A stretch of 32,100 nt of DNA from Thermoplasmatota archaeon (GCA_023379385.1 JAMCUS010000031.1:1-32100), one strand, 5' to 3'. Positions 8,046 through 16,514 are shown, numbered from the stretch's first letter. Notes: generated by a model from the sequence alone, not told the origin. Made by a program: numbers and translations.

Positions 8046-9626
8046 TTATAAAAATAGTACCGGTATAATTTTTTTGAACCACCTCAGTCTATCAGGTATT
8101 ACATCTATAAACAGATCCAAATCGTTTTTATTTATAGCAGAGGTTAGTTTTATAATTCCTGTGAATATTAATGCGCCTATCACCATATATGGAAGGATCA
8201 TTAAAAGAGACCTGCCTAAAAAATATTCTATATCAATAACTGTAAAAAACATAACTATGGAGGCAAGCCATATTTTTGAGATGGTAACATAATCAATTTT
8301 AGCAACATTCTCTTTTTTTAAAAAATAAAAGAGAATAAAAAAGGAAACAAAATAGGTTGATGAAAAGCTAAGAGAAGCACCCAGTATATTGTATCTAGGG
8401 ATAAGCAGGATGGAGAATAAGACGTTGGAAAGAACAGACATTAGACCGGATATAATAAACAGGTTTGTCTTCTTCAACCCGTAAAGGACAGTGGTAAATA
8501 TGAAAAGATTTATACAGAATGCCAGAGAAAAGGTTATTATTATCAAAGGATAAGTACCTCTTAGATAATTACTACCACCTATGAGATACAGTATCATCGG
8601 AGATATTGCGGCAATACCAACCGCTACAGGAATAAAAATAAGTGATAAAAATATTGAGGACAACCGTACCCCTTCCCCAATTTTACTTTTGTTGCTTTCA
8701 TCGTAAAAACTTTCTCCATAATATTTGGAGAATTTTGTGATCAATATATTTGTGAATGGTGTTGCTATGAATGTTGTGGAGGTTGCTATAATCAATGCTA
8801 GATTATATATGCCCAGATCCGATAGATTTATGAAAAACGCAACAACAAATCTATCCACATATCCGGCGCCGTACCCCAGAATAGAGGATATAAACAGTGG
8901 CATGGAGTATTTCAATATCTCCTTTGTATAGAATGTTTCAGCTGTTACATTAATTTTTGTTTTACAATTCTTTTTCACATACTGTATAACGAACACGATA
9001 CCCATAGAGGTGGATACAGCACCACCTGCTATAAGCCCGTATACAATTGAATATACAATGTCAAGAGTACTGTTATGGTTATAAAGGATCATTAAAATTG
9101 CTGTCAAATAGCCTATACCAGATCCCATGGCTACCACATACGCTCCTTTTTTGAAGTTACCAACGCCAAGCAGTATGCTCTGTGCAAGTAATGAGATTAT
9201 ATTCAAAGCCACCGCAACAGAAAGTACGATTATAAGAAGAGTGTATATACTGCTATGGAACAGGTAAAGTGATAGATAAGGAGCTAACAGAACAACACCT
9301 CCAATGGATAAGGCTGCCATGATAAATGATAGATAAAAATAACTTAACAAGATTTTCATTACCTTGCTGGTATCACGCTTACCATAATAGAAAGAGATCA
9401 TATGCTGAACTGTGGGTGGCAACCCTACGGTGAATAATATAGGTAGAAGCATGTTGATAGCCTGTATTAAAGCAAATGTCCCCACAACCTCTGTTGAATA
9501 AAATCTTATTAAAAAAATGTAGAATCCAGAACCTGTTAAAAATGTTACTATAGCAGCAAGATACTGCGATAATACGCTATGAGAAAGCCTTTCTGCGGGT
9601 TCTTCTATAAGAAACAGATCTTCCAT
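8046..9626 (-). CDS. polysaccharide/oligosaccharide flippase (MOP superfamily, Wzx-like)
   Basis: This 526-residue protein has about 14 hydrophobic helices separated by short basic loops, the layout of lipid-linked oligosaccharide flippases. The first helix region, LSQYLAAIVTFLTGSGFYIFL followed by FYSTEVVGTFALIQAI and GLPPTVQHMISFYYGK, is characteristic of the polysaccharide-synthesis branch of the MOP superfamily. Such proteins turn lipid-linked glycans across the cytoplasmic membrane for protein glycosylation or glycolipid assembly. The start at 9626 is supported by a TATA box at 9649-9656 giving a leaderless mRNA. It lies 98 bases downstream of the asparagine synthetase gene on the same strand but has its own promoter, and it converges on gmd. 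The substrate cannot be read from sequence. Confidence 0.85.
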   Translation of the reverse strand: MEDLFLIEEPAERLSHSVLSQYLAAIVTFLTGSGFYIFLIRFYSTEVVGTFALIQAINMLLPILFTVGLPPTVQHMISFYYGKRDTSKVMKILLSYFYLSFIMAALSIGGVVLLAPYLSLYLFHSSIYTLLIIVLSVAVALNIISLLAQSILLGVGNFKKGAYVVAMGSGIGYLTAILMILYNHNSTLDIVYSIVYGLIAGGAVSTSMGIVFVIQYVKKNCKTKINVTAETFYTKEILKYSMPLFISSILGYGAGYVDRFVVAFFINLSDLGIYNLALIIATSTTFIATPFTNILITKFSKYYGESFYDESNKSKIGEGVRLSSIFLSLIFIPVAVGIAAISPMILYLIGGSNYLRGTYPLIIITFSLAFCINLFIFTTVLYGLKKTNLFIISGLMSVLSNVLFSILLIPRYNILGASLSFSSTYFVSFFILFYFLKKENVAKIDYVTISKIWLASIVMFFTVIDIEYFLGRSLLMILPYMVIGALIFTGIIKLTSAINKNDLDLFIDVIPDRLRWFKKIIPVLFL

Positions 9627-9648
9627 TTTATATGGGTACCAAATACTG

Positions 9649-9656
9649 TATAATAT
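9649..9656 (-). promoter_or_regulatory. TATA box of the flippase gene
   Basis: TATTATAC on the minus strand is centred about 26 bases from the ATG at 9626, predicting a leaderless transcript. Confidence 0.45.
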
Positions 9657-9724
9657 TCTTTTTGGTTTTAATCAGTTATCAACAGAATTATTTAATGATA
9701 ATTTTGTTCTGTAACCAGATCATA

Positions 9725-10666
9725 TCAAAACGAAAATTTATTGATAATTCTTGGAAAAGGCACGACCTCTTCTATTCTATCAAACCCGGTGATATACCTT
9801 GTAAGTCGCTCTACACCAATTCCGAATCCAGCTGTTCTGGGCAATCCTTTTTTGGCAAATTCCAGGTAATATTTGAATTGCTCTTCTGTCTGCCCTTTTT
9901 TTGATATTCTTGTCAGAATCTTATCATATTCATACTCCCTTTCGCCTCCGGATATCGCTTCGCCAAATCCTTCCGGGTAATACATATCCATATCGACAAG
10001 TATTCCCTCTTTATTTTCGTATTCTCTATCATAGAATTCCCTTTCCATAAGAGGGATATCCACAATCCAGAAAGGATTCTTTTCTTTTTTAGATAAGATC
10101 ATATCAAAATCATTACCATATCTGTTTTTTTCATCAATATACGAATACCTTCTAAATGGTTTCCCAGGAATTTGGAGTTTCCTTCCAAAATATTCAAGAT
10201 CCTCTTTACATGTTTCAGAGACCTCTTTTGTTGTGTATATAAACATATCCTCTGCTAAATCCATTACATGCTCTCTTGTCACATCCTTCATCTCAATATC
10301 AACCTGAGTGAATTCTGCAAGATGTCTGCCCGTACTACCTCTTTCTACCGGTTCAAGTCTAACATTGGGTGAAAATATGAAAACCTTATCGTATGACAAC
10401 AAAGCAATCTGTTTGTGAAAGATCATGCTCTGTGTTAAGCCATATGGAAATCCATAATAATCCACAGATGCTTTATACACTGGATGGTTAAGCGGATCCG
10501 TAATGGGTGCAACTATAACAGGTGATATTTCATAAAACATTTTCTTTGTAAAAAACAGATGAAGTGCCTTCCTTATCTCACTGTGTATCTTCATCAAATG
10601 TTGCATCTCTTTAGATTTCAATTTATTGTACAGTTCATCTATTCCACTTTTTTCAATAGCTTCCAT
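9725..10666 (-). CDS. asnA: archaeal asparagine synthetase A (AspRS-related)
   Basis: This 313-residue protein is a class II aminoacyl-tRNA-synthetase catalytic core without an anticodon-binding domain. Visible motifs are the substrate loop GLTQSMIFHKQ (76-86), motif 2 FSPNVRLEPVERGSTGRHLAEF (98-119) with Arg103, ISGGEREY (238-245) and motif 3 GFGIGVERLTR (280-290). This is the archaeal asparagine synthetase related to AspRS/AsnRS, which makes asparagine from aspartate, ammonia and ATP. A true AspRS would carry an N-terminal OB-fold, which is absent. The ATG at 10666 follows a GGTG four bases upstream and a TATA element near 10697-10706. It is divergent from an Lrp/AsnC regulator with 113 bases between starts, suggesting that regulator controls it. 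I am confident of the fold and fairly confident of the reaction. Confidence 0.85.
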   Translation of the reverse strand: MEAIEKSGIDELYNKLKSKEMQHLMKIHSEIRKALHLFFTKKMFYEISPVIVAPITDPLNHPVYKASVDYYGFPYGLTQSMIFHKQIALLSYDKVFIFSPNVRLEPVERGSTGRHLAEFTQVDIEMKDVTREHVMDLAEDMFIYTTKEVSETCKEDLEYFGRKLQIPGKPFRRYSYIDEKNRYGNDFDMILSKKEKNPFWIVDIPLMEREFYDREYENKEGILVDMDMYYPEGFGEAISGGEREYEYDKILTRISKKGQTEEQFKYYLEFAKKGLPRTAGFGIGVERLTRYITGFDRIEEVVPFPRIINKFSF

Positions 10667-10728
10667 ATCACACCTATTCTTGTAACGTACATAATTCTAT
10701 ATATAATTATTCCAAAATTTTTAATCAT

Positions 10729-10775
10729 TATGTCAATTATAGACAATTTATATATAATAAATATGTCATTATGAC
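10729..10775. promoter_or_regulatory. operator-like repeats between asnA and the Lrp/AsnC gene
   Basis: The divergent intergenic region carries two copies of TATGTCA, starting at 10729 and 10762, 33 bases or about three helical turns apart. The first sits in an imperfect 15-bp dyad, TGTC-7-GACA (10731-10745). The second sits in GTCATTATGAC (10765-10775), a near-perfect dyad overlapping the predicted start of the regulator mRNA. Lrp-family dimers bind 15-bp dyads set on one helical face, so these are likely autoregulatory sites. Confidence 0.5.
10747..10754 (+). promoter_or_regulatory. TATA box of the Lrp/AsnC gene
   Basis: TTTATATA is a consensus archaeal TATA box. Its centre is 26-27 bases before about 10777, favouring the ATG at 10780 over the one at 10771. 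It lies between the two operator-like repeats. Confidence 0.6.
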
Positions 10776-10779
10776 TATT

Positions 10780-11223
10780 ATGAAATATGAAATTGATAAT
10801 ATTGACAACATTATTCTGTCTCAGCTGGAGATGGATTCTAGAATAACAAGCAGCAATTTATCCAGAAAATTGAATATTCCCAGGACAACAATACAATTCA
10901 GAATAAAAAAATTAATTGATAATGGTATAATAAAGAACTTTACCATAAAAAAGGACTTCTCAAAAATGGGTATGGATGCTTCTGCCTTTGTACTTATATC
11001 ATATGATCCTTCCTCCGGCATAAATGAAAAAGAGGTTGCTAAATCCATAGGTGATATAGAGGAGGTTGAATCAGTGGATATAATTTCAGGTGAATACGAT
11101 CTGCTTGTGAAAATAAGAGCCAGGAATGTAAGGGAGATAGGGTCCATTGTGGTTGATAGGTTGCATTCAATAAAGGGGGTATCAAGAACCGTTACACTTT
11201 CTTCATTTTTTTCAATCAAGTAG
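10780..11223 (+). CDS. Lrp/AsnC family transcriptional regulator
   Basis: This 147-residue protein has the two-domain Lrp/AsnC layout. An N-terminal winged helix-turn-helix covers about 5-55 (DNIILSQLEMDSRIT, then LSRKLNIPRTTIQFRIKKLIDNGII). A C-terminal RAM/ACT-like domain covers about 65-145 (ASAFVLISYD, VESVDIISGEYDLLVKIRARN, LHSIKGVSRTVTLSS). RAM domains bind amino acids and build dimers and octamers. The start is chosen from the TATA box; the upstream ATG at 10771 would add three residues. Because it is divergent from asparagine synthetase and has dyads over its own start, the simplest role is control of asnA and itself in response to an amino acid, perhaps asparagine. The ligand is a guess from context. 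Confidence 0.85.
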   Translation: MKYEIDNIDNIILSQLEMDSRITSSNLSRKLNIPRTTIQFRIKKLIDNGIIKNFTIKKDFSKMGMDASAFVLISYDPSSGINEKEVAKSIGDIEEVESVDIISGEYDLLVKIRARNVREIGSIVVDRLHSIKGVSRTVTLSSFFSIK

Positions 11224-11480
11224 TAGAACAAAAATAGATGCATATAATGTTATATACTGCTCTTTGGAATGATTAATGCCTATAATGACTAATATTCTAT
11301 AATAATCTTTATATATATTATGTAGATGATCTGGATAAACTCAGAAACATAATCAGAGTTTCAAGCCTTCGCCCTGACACCGATTGTGGGCACAAATTAG
11401 TGGAAAGTAGAATAGTAAGTAAAACTGGTAACTATATAAATCATTAATGATATATATGTTAATAATAATAGAGGTAGGTT

Positions 11481-11880
11481 ATGAAAGTGATAAGGACTGA
11501 ACAGATATACATTAAAAAGGATGAAACTATTTCATATATGTGTCATCTTTTCTAAAAATCTCTACAATCAGGTTAATTACATTCTATTGAATCAGTTCTT
11601 AAGGCATGAAAAACTAAGCGAATATACTGTTCTTGCTAAACAACTCTCAATTCCTTCTGATAATGAGGAGTATAATAATTATCAGAAACTACCTGCACAG
11701 ACAGCACAGTGGACTATTAAAAAATTAATACAATCATGGAACCCGTTCTTTAAAGCCCTGAAAACATGGAAAAAACACCCTGATAAATTCACAGAAATGC
11801 CGAGATCACTGCATTATAAAAATAAAAACGGTGAGTTCATGCTGATTTTTACAAATCAGCAATGTAAAATTGAATCAGAA
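11481..11880 (+). pseudogene. IS605-family tnpB, N-terminal remnant with frameshift
   Basis: An ATG at 11481 behind GAGGT begins MKVIRTEQIYIKKDE and ends at a TAA within CHLF (about 11553). Shifting frame there continues SKNLYNQVNYILLNQFLR, then LPAQTAQWTIKKLIQSWNPFFKALKTWKKHP, then GEFMLIFTNQQCKIE. This order (SKNLYNxxNY, LPAQxAQ, SWxxFF) is the N-terminal domain of TnpB, the RNA-guided nuclease of IS200/IS605 elements. About 130 residues remain; the RuvC and zinc-finger parts are missing after about 11877. The gene is clearly broken. It converges with the AbiE operon, whose last stop overlaps the end of this open frame, so the truncation may mark the edge of the accessory region. Confidence 0.8.
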
Positions 11881-11909
11881 TGCCACTGGTACAATTACTG
11901 CAGAACCCA

Positions 11910-12542
11910 TTAATAAGGATTCTCAAGCTTTCCTGAATCCGCTGCCTCCTTATACTCTTTTACGAATTCCATAACTATCCTAGCTGTGCGCTTATCATAT
12001 ACTTTAAGATAGCGTCTCAATTTTTTTGTGTTTACTGCCCTTAAAAGCCCGCTATAGTTTTGTATCGCAAGTTTAACCTTGTAGTAGAAGAGATCTATGA
12101 GCGTCTTTTCGGGATCGGATACCAGCACCTTCATCGTTCCATATCTAACTACATCAAATCCAAAAAAGTATTTTGCAGACATATGGTGAACGAATATTCT
12201 GTCCTTCGGGTCGTCAAATATGCTGACGTTAGAGGTACGCACCTTTTTGATTGTGATTATGTCGGGTCTAGAATTCTGCGTCCACAACTCCCTTATTGTC
12301 AACGCAGACAGCAGCCCGTAATAAAATGGGCTATACGAGAAGCCTGATACCATATCGTCCTTTTTGAAGGTGTATACTCCCTTCCTTAGTGCATAGAGTT
12401 TGCCATTGCTCTTCATATATGATAGGAGTCTTGTAAGATTCGCTGCTTTTATCTTTCTATCGGTAAAATAGAGCTTGAGATCCCTACGGGTAAAGACAGG
12501 GTAGCTTGAAAAGTGATCTATTATGTCTTTAATTATTGTCAT
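11910..12542 (-). CDS. AbiEi-type antitoxin / winged-helix regulator
   Basis: This 210-residue protein begins with a winged helix (FTRRDLKLYF, then LTRLLSYMKSNGKLYALRKGVYTF, about 17-60). It continues into the alpha/beta region seen in AbiEi antitoxins (FYYGLLSALTIRELW, FVHHMSAKYFFGF, VSDPEKTLIDLFYY around 140-155). In type IV AbiE systems this protein counteracts the AbiEii nucleotidyltransferase without binding it and represses its own operon at inverted repeats. Its start overlaps the toxin's end by 14 bases and is preceded by GAGGTGG, showing coupling. The order is toxin first, the reverse of the classic abiE operon. A perfect palindrome over the promoter is the likely binding site. Function is inferred by family and by the neighbour. 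Confidence 0.8.
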   Translation of the reverse strand: MTIIKDIIDHFSSYPVFTRRDLKLYFTDRKIKAANLTRLLSYMKSNGKLYALRKGVYTFKKDDMVSGFSYSPFYYGLLSALTIRELWTQNSRPDIITIKKVRTSNVSIFDDPKDRIFVHHMSAKYFFGFDVVRYGTMKVLVSDPEKTLIDLFYYKVKLAIQNYSGLLRAVNTKKLRRYLKVYDKRTARIVMEFVKEYKEAADSGKLENPY

Positions 12543-13215
12543 TCAACCACCTCTCTACCCTCTCCATCATAAGCTCAAACGAAGGTGGCAGACCAGCTAG
12601 GATCAAATGCCCCAAGCTTCTTATATCCTGTGGCGGGTTCTCTTTTATTCTTCCAATCAGCGACCTTAGATCCTTTACAGTTCTCTCGTTGCCTTTTTTA
12701 ATTAAAGATACCAGATAATAAATATCATATAAATCATGCACTTCTGGATGCTTAAACCCTCCGGTGCTCGTTAACTTATCGTTATATGCGGCTATCTTCT
12801 CGTCAAGGAGTTCCGCAGGACTGAGCGTCAGCACTACGATTTTGCTGTCATCAACCCTTGTATATTCCGCCTGTGTCCCCTTTTTGTACCTGAAATTGAT
12901 GTCTATTTTCATTTTCACATTCAACTCTACTAGAAAGTGCGTCGTGTCTGTAGAGTTCTCATAGTCCTTTTCCTTGATTACAAACCCCGAATCCTTCAAG
13001 AATTTTGAAAGCTCTTTATAGTACTGCATTTTCTCCTTAGATGTTTTTGCATTCAGATAGAAATCCAGATTCCGTGAGAATCTGTTCCCACCATGACACC
13101 GCCATATCGATGTACCGCCGTGGAACACTAAGCCATTATATTTGTTATATAAAAGTTCTACCAGAATATCCTCCAAACGTGCTCTCTCTAACTGCGAAAT
13201 GTCCCGTATTTCCAT
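12529..13215 (-). CDS. AbiEii-type nucleotidyltransferase toxin
   Basis: Numbered from the ATG at 13215, this 228-residue protein has the AbiEii/AbiGii nucleotidyltransferase core. It shows LVFHGGTSIWRCHGGNRFS (29-47), the acidic pair position (NLDFYL, 49-54), a third acid in KMKIDINF (Asp105), and LSPAELLDEKIAAY, with HDLYDIYYL near the middle of the helical domain. These toxins transfer nucleotides and slow growth; related enzymes modify tRNA. The usual RFSEDLD reads RFSRNLD, so the first catalytic carboxylate is Asn49, which may weaken catalysis. The frame opens at 13263, but the ATG at 13215 matches the family start and the promoter spacing. It is the first gene of a two-gene operon with the AbiEi-like gene. 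Confidence 0.8.
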   Translation of the reverse strand: MEIRDISQLERARLEDILVELLYNKYNGLVFHGGTSIWRCHGGNRFSRNLDFYLNAKTSKEKMQYYKELSKFLKDSGFVIKEKDYENSTDTTHFLVELNVKMKIDINFRYKKGTQAEYTRVDDSKIVVLTLSPAELLDEKIAAYNDKLTSTGGFKHPEVHDLYDIYYLVSLIKKGNERTVKDLRSLIGRIKENPPQDIRSLGHLILAGLPPSFELMMERVERWLNDNN

Positions 13216-13230
13216 AAAATCACAACTACA

Positions 13231-13256
13231 TATTATTACATATTTATGTAATAATA
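13231..13256. promoter_or_regulatory. perfect 26-bp palindrome over the AbiE operon promoter
   Basis: Two 12-base arms, TATTATTACATA (13231-13242) and TATGTAATAATA (13245-13256), are exact reverse complements separated by TT. The centre reads ATAAATAT on the minus strand, centred 28 bases from the ATG at 13215, so it can also serve as the TATA box of a nearly leaderless mRNA. A protein bound here would directly block the basal transcription factors. AbiEi proteins are known to bind inverted repeats in their promoters. Confidence 0.7.
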
Positions 13257-13286
13257 TACACATATATATTTAAATACATTTCGATG

Positions 13287-13328
13287 TAATGGCAGCGCAC
13301 CTGCATGGCATGCAGGAGACCGCAGGTT
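13287..13328 (+). pseudogene. tRNA-Ala(GGC) remnant
   Basis: The stretch carries part of a tRNA: the end of a D arm (TGGCAGCGC), a complete anticodon arm (CCTGC, loop ATGGCAT with anticodon GGC, GCAGG; 13300-13316), a short variable region and the start of a T arm ending at GCAGGTT. Both acceptor strands, the 5' end and the T-loop consensus TTCGAAT are missing, so it cannot be a working tRNA. Such pieces are commonly left where an element integrated into or recombined out of a tRNA gene. It lies between the AbiE operon and the SNF2 gene. Confidence 0.75.
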
Positions 13329-13422
13329 AGGGGTTGTGTTAATCAGATCTGGCATTTGTTCAACAGAGCAGTATAACAATATATAAATAATACTAAAATA
13401 TTATTATAATAGATGAATTTGT

Positions 13423-16400
13423 ATGTTTGTTTTTCATACCATTTGGATAAATGATGGTAGTAAGGATAAAATATATGTATGGATAGAATCGTCAGACATG
13501 TTTTATATGACTAGAAAGGTAAGGCCGCATCATCCATTTGCAATTCCTGACTATCAATTATCAGAACTCTTTAAAGCGATATTTCAGGATTCTAAACGTT
13601 ACAGATGGGAAACTGAATCTGTTACGTTAATATTGCCAACTGTAGGTAACATGCCTTTGCCGTCTAAAGAACTGTTATTAAATAACCATATATCTGATTA
13701 TACCAGTGCTGAACTGAAAGAATGGATGGTGAATTGTTATACACTGTCCGGTATAGATGCACTGAATTTTCTTCTTGGATTGCCTGAACAACCACCTGCC
13801 AACAGTGCTTACGGTTCCACACTGAAATTCTGGAAGCTTGTTGCTAAATTCACTATGGAACTGCTTGTCAAACAGAATTTTATACCTGTAATAAAGGAGC
13901 TGGATCATTCAAATTCAGAAAAGGTCATACCATTATGGCAGGCATATATAGACGATGAAAACGATGCACGATTAAAGATGCTTGCTTCTATGATGCCACC
14001 TGTGGCAAGATCGTTTGTATTGAATAATGTGCAACAATCAGACACGTCAATAAACATGGTAAAAAATTTTGTAAATTTAATGATCGATTCATTTATAAGG
14101 GAAAGTATCAATGATAATCCTGTTCATTATAGAAAATATTCAAAAATGAAGATAGAGGGCTACAATGATATATTACCAGCATTCATATCAAAAACCAGAA
14201 CCTATTATAACAAAAGCCATGATGAAAAGAGATTTTACGAACAGCTAGCTACATGGTCCGGTACAATAACTGATGCTATCAATTCACCTTTCAAAACATG
14301 TTTCAGACTGGAGCCGCCCGAGGATGAAGAAAATGATACAGGTCAATGGAGAATTTCGTTCCATCTGCAGGCCCATGACGATCCAACAGTTCTCATATCT
14401 GCAGATAAGGTCTGGAACAGCTCGTCATCAGTTATAAAATTTATAAATAGGAAGTTCGAAAATCCTCATGAAAGACTGCTGAGCGACCTGGCTAGAGCAT
14501 CAAAAATTTACCCTGTTCTGAATAATGCGCTGGAGCAACCGGCACCCACAGAGGTTGGATTGCAGGATGATCAGGCATATACCTTTATTAAAGAAGTCGC
14601 ACCTCTGTTACAGCAGAGCGGATTTGGAATAATATTTCCTTCCTGGTATGTCAAAAATATTATAACACCCAAAATAAAGTTAAAAATGAAGACTGAGTCT
14701 TCGTTAAGCAGTGGTCTATTAGGACTGAACCAGCTTGCGACCTTTGACTGGGAGATAGCCATCGGTGATGAGCATTTAACGCTATCAGAATTTGAAAAAC
14801 TGGTGGATCTCAAGGTACCTCTTGTAAATATAAATGGGAGGTGGGTGGAGGTCAATGCATCAAATATACAGAAAGCCATAGACTTTTTTACAAAGAAAAA
14901 AAATATTACAGTAGGCGAGGCTCTCAGATTGAATCTGAGCAATAACAGTAAGGAGACAGGCCTTCCATTGGGTGAAATAGAGGCAGATGGATGGCTTGGC
15001 AATTTCCTTTCCAACATAGGTAAAGAGTCGTATACAGATATAGAGAAGATTGATAAGATTAATCATTTCACAGGTACTCTCAGACCATATCAGAATTATG
15101 GTGTTGAATGGCTGACTTTTTTAAGAAAGCTCGGATTGGGTGGCTGTTTAGCAGATGATATGGGACTTGGAAAGACAATAGAGATACTCGCAATGCTGCA
15201 ACATCATAAAAATAATAAAGAGATATGGGGGCCCTCTCTTCTTATATGCCCCATGTCTATAGTTGGTAACTGGGAAAGGGAATTGAAGAACTTCACACCT
15301 GAGTTAAAATATATGGTACACCATGGTGGAGAAAGATTATCAGGAAATAAATTCATGAAAGCAATTAAAAATGTAGATCTGGTAATTACCACATATTCCA
15401 TAGCCTATCGTGATGAAAAACACCTTTCAGGTCCAGAATGGAATTATATAATCCTAGATGAAGCGCAGAATATAAAGAATGTGCATACCAAACAGCGTAT
15501 AGCCATTAAGAAATTCAAAGGATTGCACAAAATAACCCTTACAGGAACGCCTGTAGAAAACAGGTTGAATGATCTATGGTCAATAATTGATTTTATAAAT
15601 CCAGGCTATCTCGGAACCATAGAGGAGTTCAAGGAGAACTATGGTACCAGCATAGAGAGATATCATGATCAGGAAAGAACGGATACTTTGAGAAGGCTGC
15701 TATCCCCTTTTATCCTGAGAAGATTAAAAACAGATCCTAAGATTATCAGTGATCTACCCCAAAAAATGGAGATGAAAGTCTACTGCAACTTAACAAAAGA
15801 ACAGGCAACCCTGTACGGATCTGTCGTTAAAGACATGCTTGATAAAATAGAGAATTCAGAAGGCATTACCAGAAAGGGGCTGGTTCTAAGCACACTGTTG
15901 AAGTTAAAACAGGTATGCAATCATCCTGCCCTGTTTTTGCATGATCAGAGCAAGATTATAAACAGATCAGGAAAGGTGGAAAGGCTTGTAGAGATGCTGG
16001 AAGAGGCTATATCGGAAGGAGATAAATCACTTGTATTCACGCAATATGCAGAAATGGGCACAATATTGCAGGAGCATCTTCAGAACAGGCTGAACTGCGA
16101 GGTGCTCTACCTGCATGGTTCCACACCAAAAAAGCAACGGGATATCGTGATAAACCATTTTCAATCCGGTAAAGAATCAGCTCCCGTCTTTATTCTTTCT
16201 ATAAAAGCAGGGGGGCAGGGTCTTAATCTTACGGCTGCTAACAGGGTATTTCACTTTGATAGATGGTGGAACCCTGCTGTAGAAAATCAAGCGACGGATA
16301 GAGCTTTCAGAATAGGACAGAAAAAAAATGTGATCGTACATAAATACATTTCAGCAGGAACACTGGAAGAGAAGATAGATCAGATGCTGGAGCAGAAAAA

Positions 16401-16512
16401 AAACCTTGCTGATAAAATCGTTGGTAGCTTTGATAACAAAATAACGGAATTATCTACCGTTGAATTAAAGAAGTTACTTACATTGAGCAAGGATTCCCAT
16501 AGAGGTGGGTGA
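13423..16512 (+). CDS. SWI2/SNF2-family helicase-like ATPase
   Basis: This 1029-residue protein has a long N-terminal region (1-540, including the SNF2-associated part around LGLNQLATFDWEIAIGDEHLTLSEF) followed by a two-lobed SNF2 motor. Motif Ia region: TLRPYQNYGVEWL; Walker A ADDMGLGKT (577-585); DEAQ box (679-682) in place of the usual DEAH; then LTGTPVENRL, LRRLKTDP, and motif VI QATDRAFRIGQ (956-966). SNF2 motors move along double-stranded DNA and remodel protein-DNA complexes. This branch (RapA/HepA-like with SNF2_assoc) is common in bacteria and archaea and often neighbours a SWIM protein, as here. It is probably leaderless with a TATA-like AAAATATT at 13395-13402. Role: DNA remodelling, possibly in transcription, repair or defence; which one cannot be read from sequence. 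Confidence 0.9.
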   Translation: MFVFHTIWINDGSKDKIYVWIESSDMFYMTRKVRPHHPFAIPDYQLSELFKAIFQDSKRYRWETESVTLILPTVGNMPLPSKELLLNNHISDYTSAELKEWMVNCYTLSGIDALNFLLGLPEQPPANSAYGSTLKFWKLVAKFTMELLVKQNFIPVIKELDHSNSEKVIPLWQAYIDDENDARLKMLASMMPPVARSFVLNNVQQSDTSINMVKNFVNLMIDSFIRESINDNPVHYRKYSKMKIEGYNDILPAFISKTRTYYNKSHDEKRFYEQLATWSGTITDAINSPFKTCFRLEPPEDEENDTGQWRISFHLQAHDDPTVLISADKVWNSSSSVIKFINRKFENPHERLLSDLARASKIYPVLNNALEQPAPTEVGLQDDQAYTFIKEVAPLLQQSGFGIIFPSWYVKNIITPKIKLKMKTESSLSSGLLGLNQLATFDWEIAIGDEHLTLSEFEKLVDLKVPLVNINGRWVEVNASNIQKAIDFFTKKKNITVGEALRLNLSNNSKETGLPLGEIEADGWLGNFLSNIGKESYTDIEKIDKINHFTGTLRPYQNYGVEWLTFLRKLGLGGCLADDMGLGKTIEILAMLQHHKNNKEIWGPSLLICPMSIVGNWERELKNFTPELKYMVHHGGERLSGNKFMKAIKNVDLVITTYSIAYRDEKHLSGPEWNYIILDEAQNIKNVHTKQRIAIKKFKGLHKITLTGTPVENRLNDLWSIIDFINPGYLGTIEEFKENYGTSIERYHDQERTDTLRRLLSPFILRRLKTDPKIISDLPQKMEMKVYCNLTKEQATLYGSVVKDMLDKIENSEGITRKGLVLSTLLKLKQVCNHPALFLHDQSKIINRSGKVERLVEMLEEAISEGDKSLVFTQYAEMGTILQEHLQNRLNCEVLYLHGSTPKKQRDIVINHFQSGKESAPVFILSIKAGGQGLNLTAANRVFHFDRWWNPAVENQATDRAFRIGQKKNVIVHKYISAGTLEEKIDQMLEQKKNLADKIVGSFDNKITELSTVELKKLLTLSKDSHRGG

Positions 16513-16514
16513 AT

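Noticed and set aside
12060-12347. Plus-strand frame opposite the AbiEi-like gene.
   Set aside because: Antisense shadow; no motif and no promoter.
13287-13328. Functional tRNA-Ala gene.
   Set aside because: Acceptor stem, 5' end and T-loop are missing, so only a remnant is supported.
14571-15017. A 148-codon minus-strand frame inside the SNF2 gene.
   Set aside because: The SNF2 reading frame is continuous and well supported across it.
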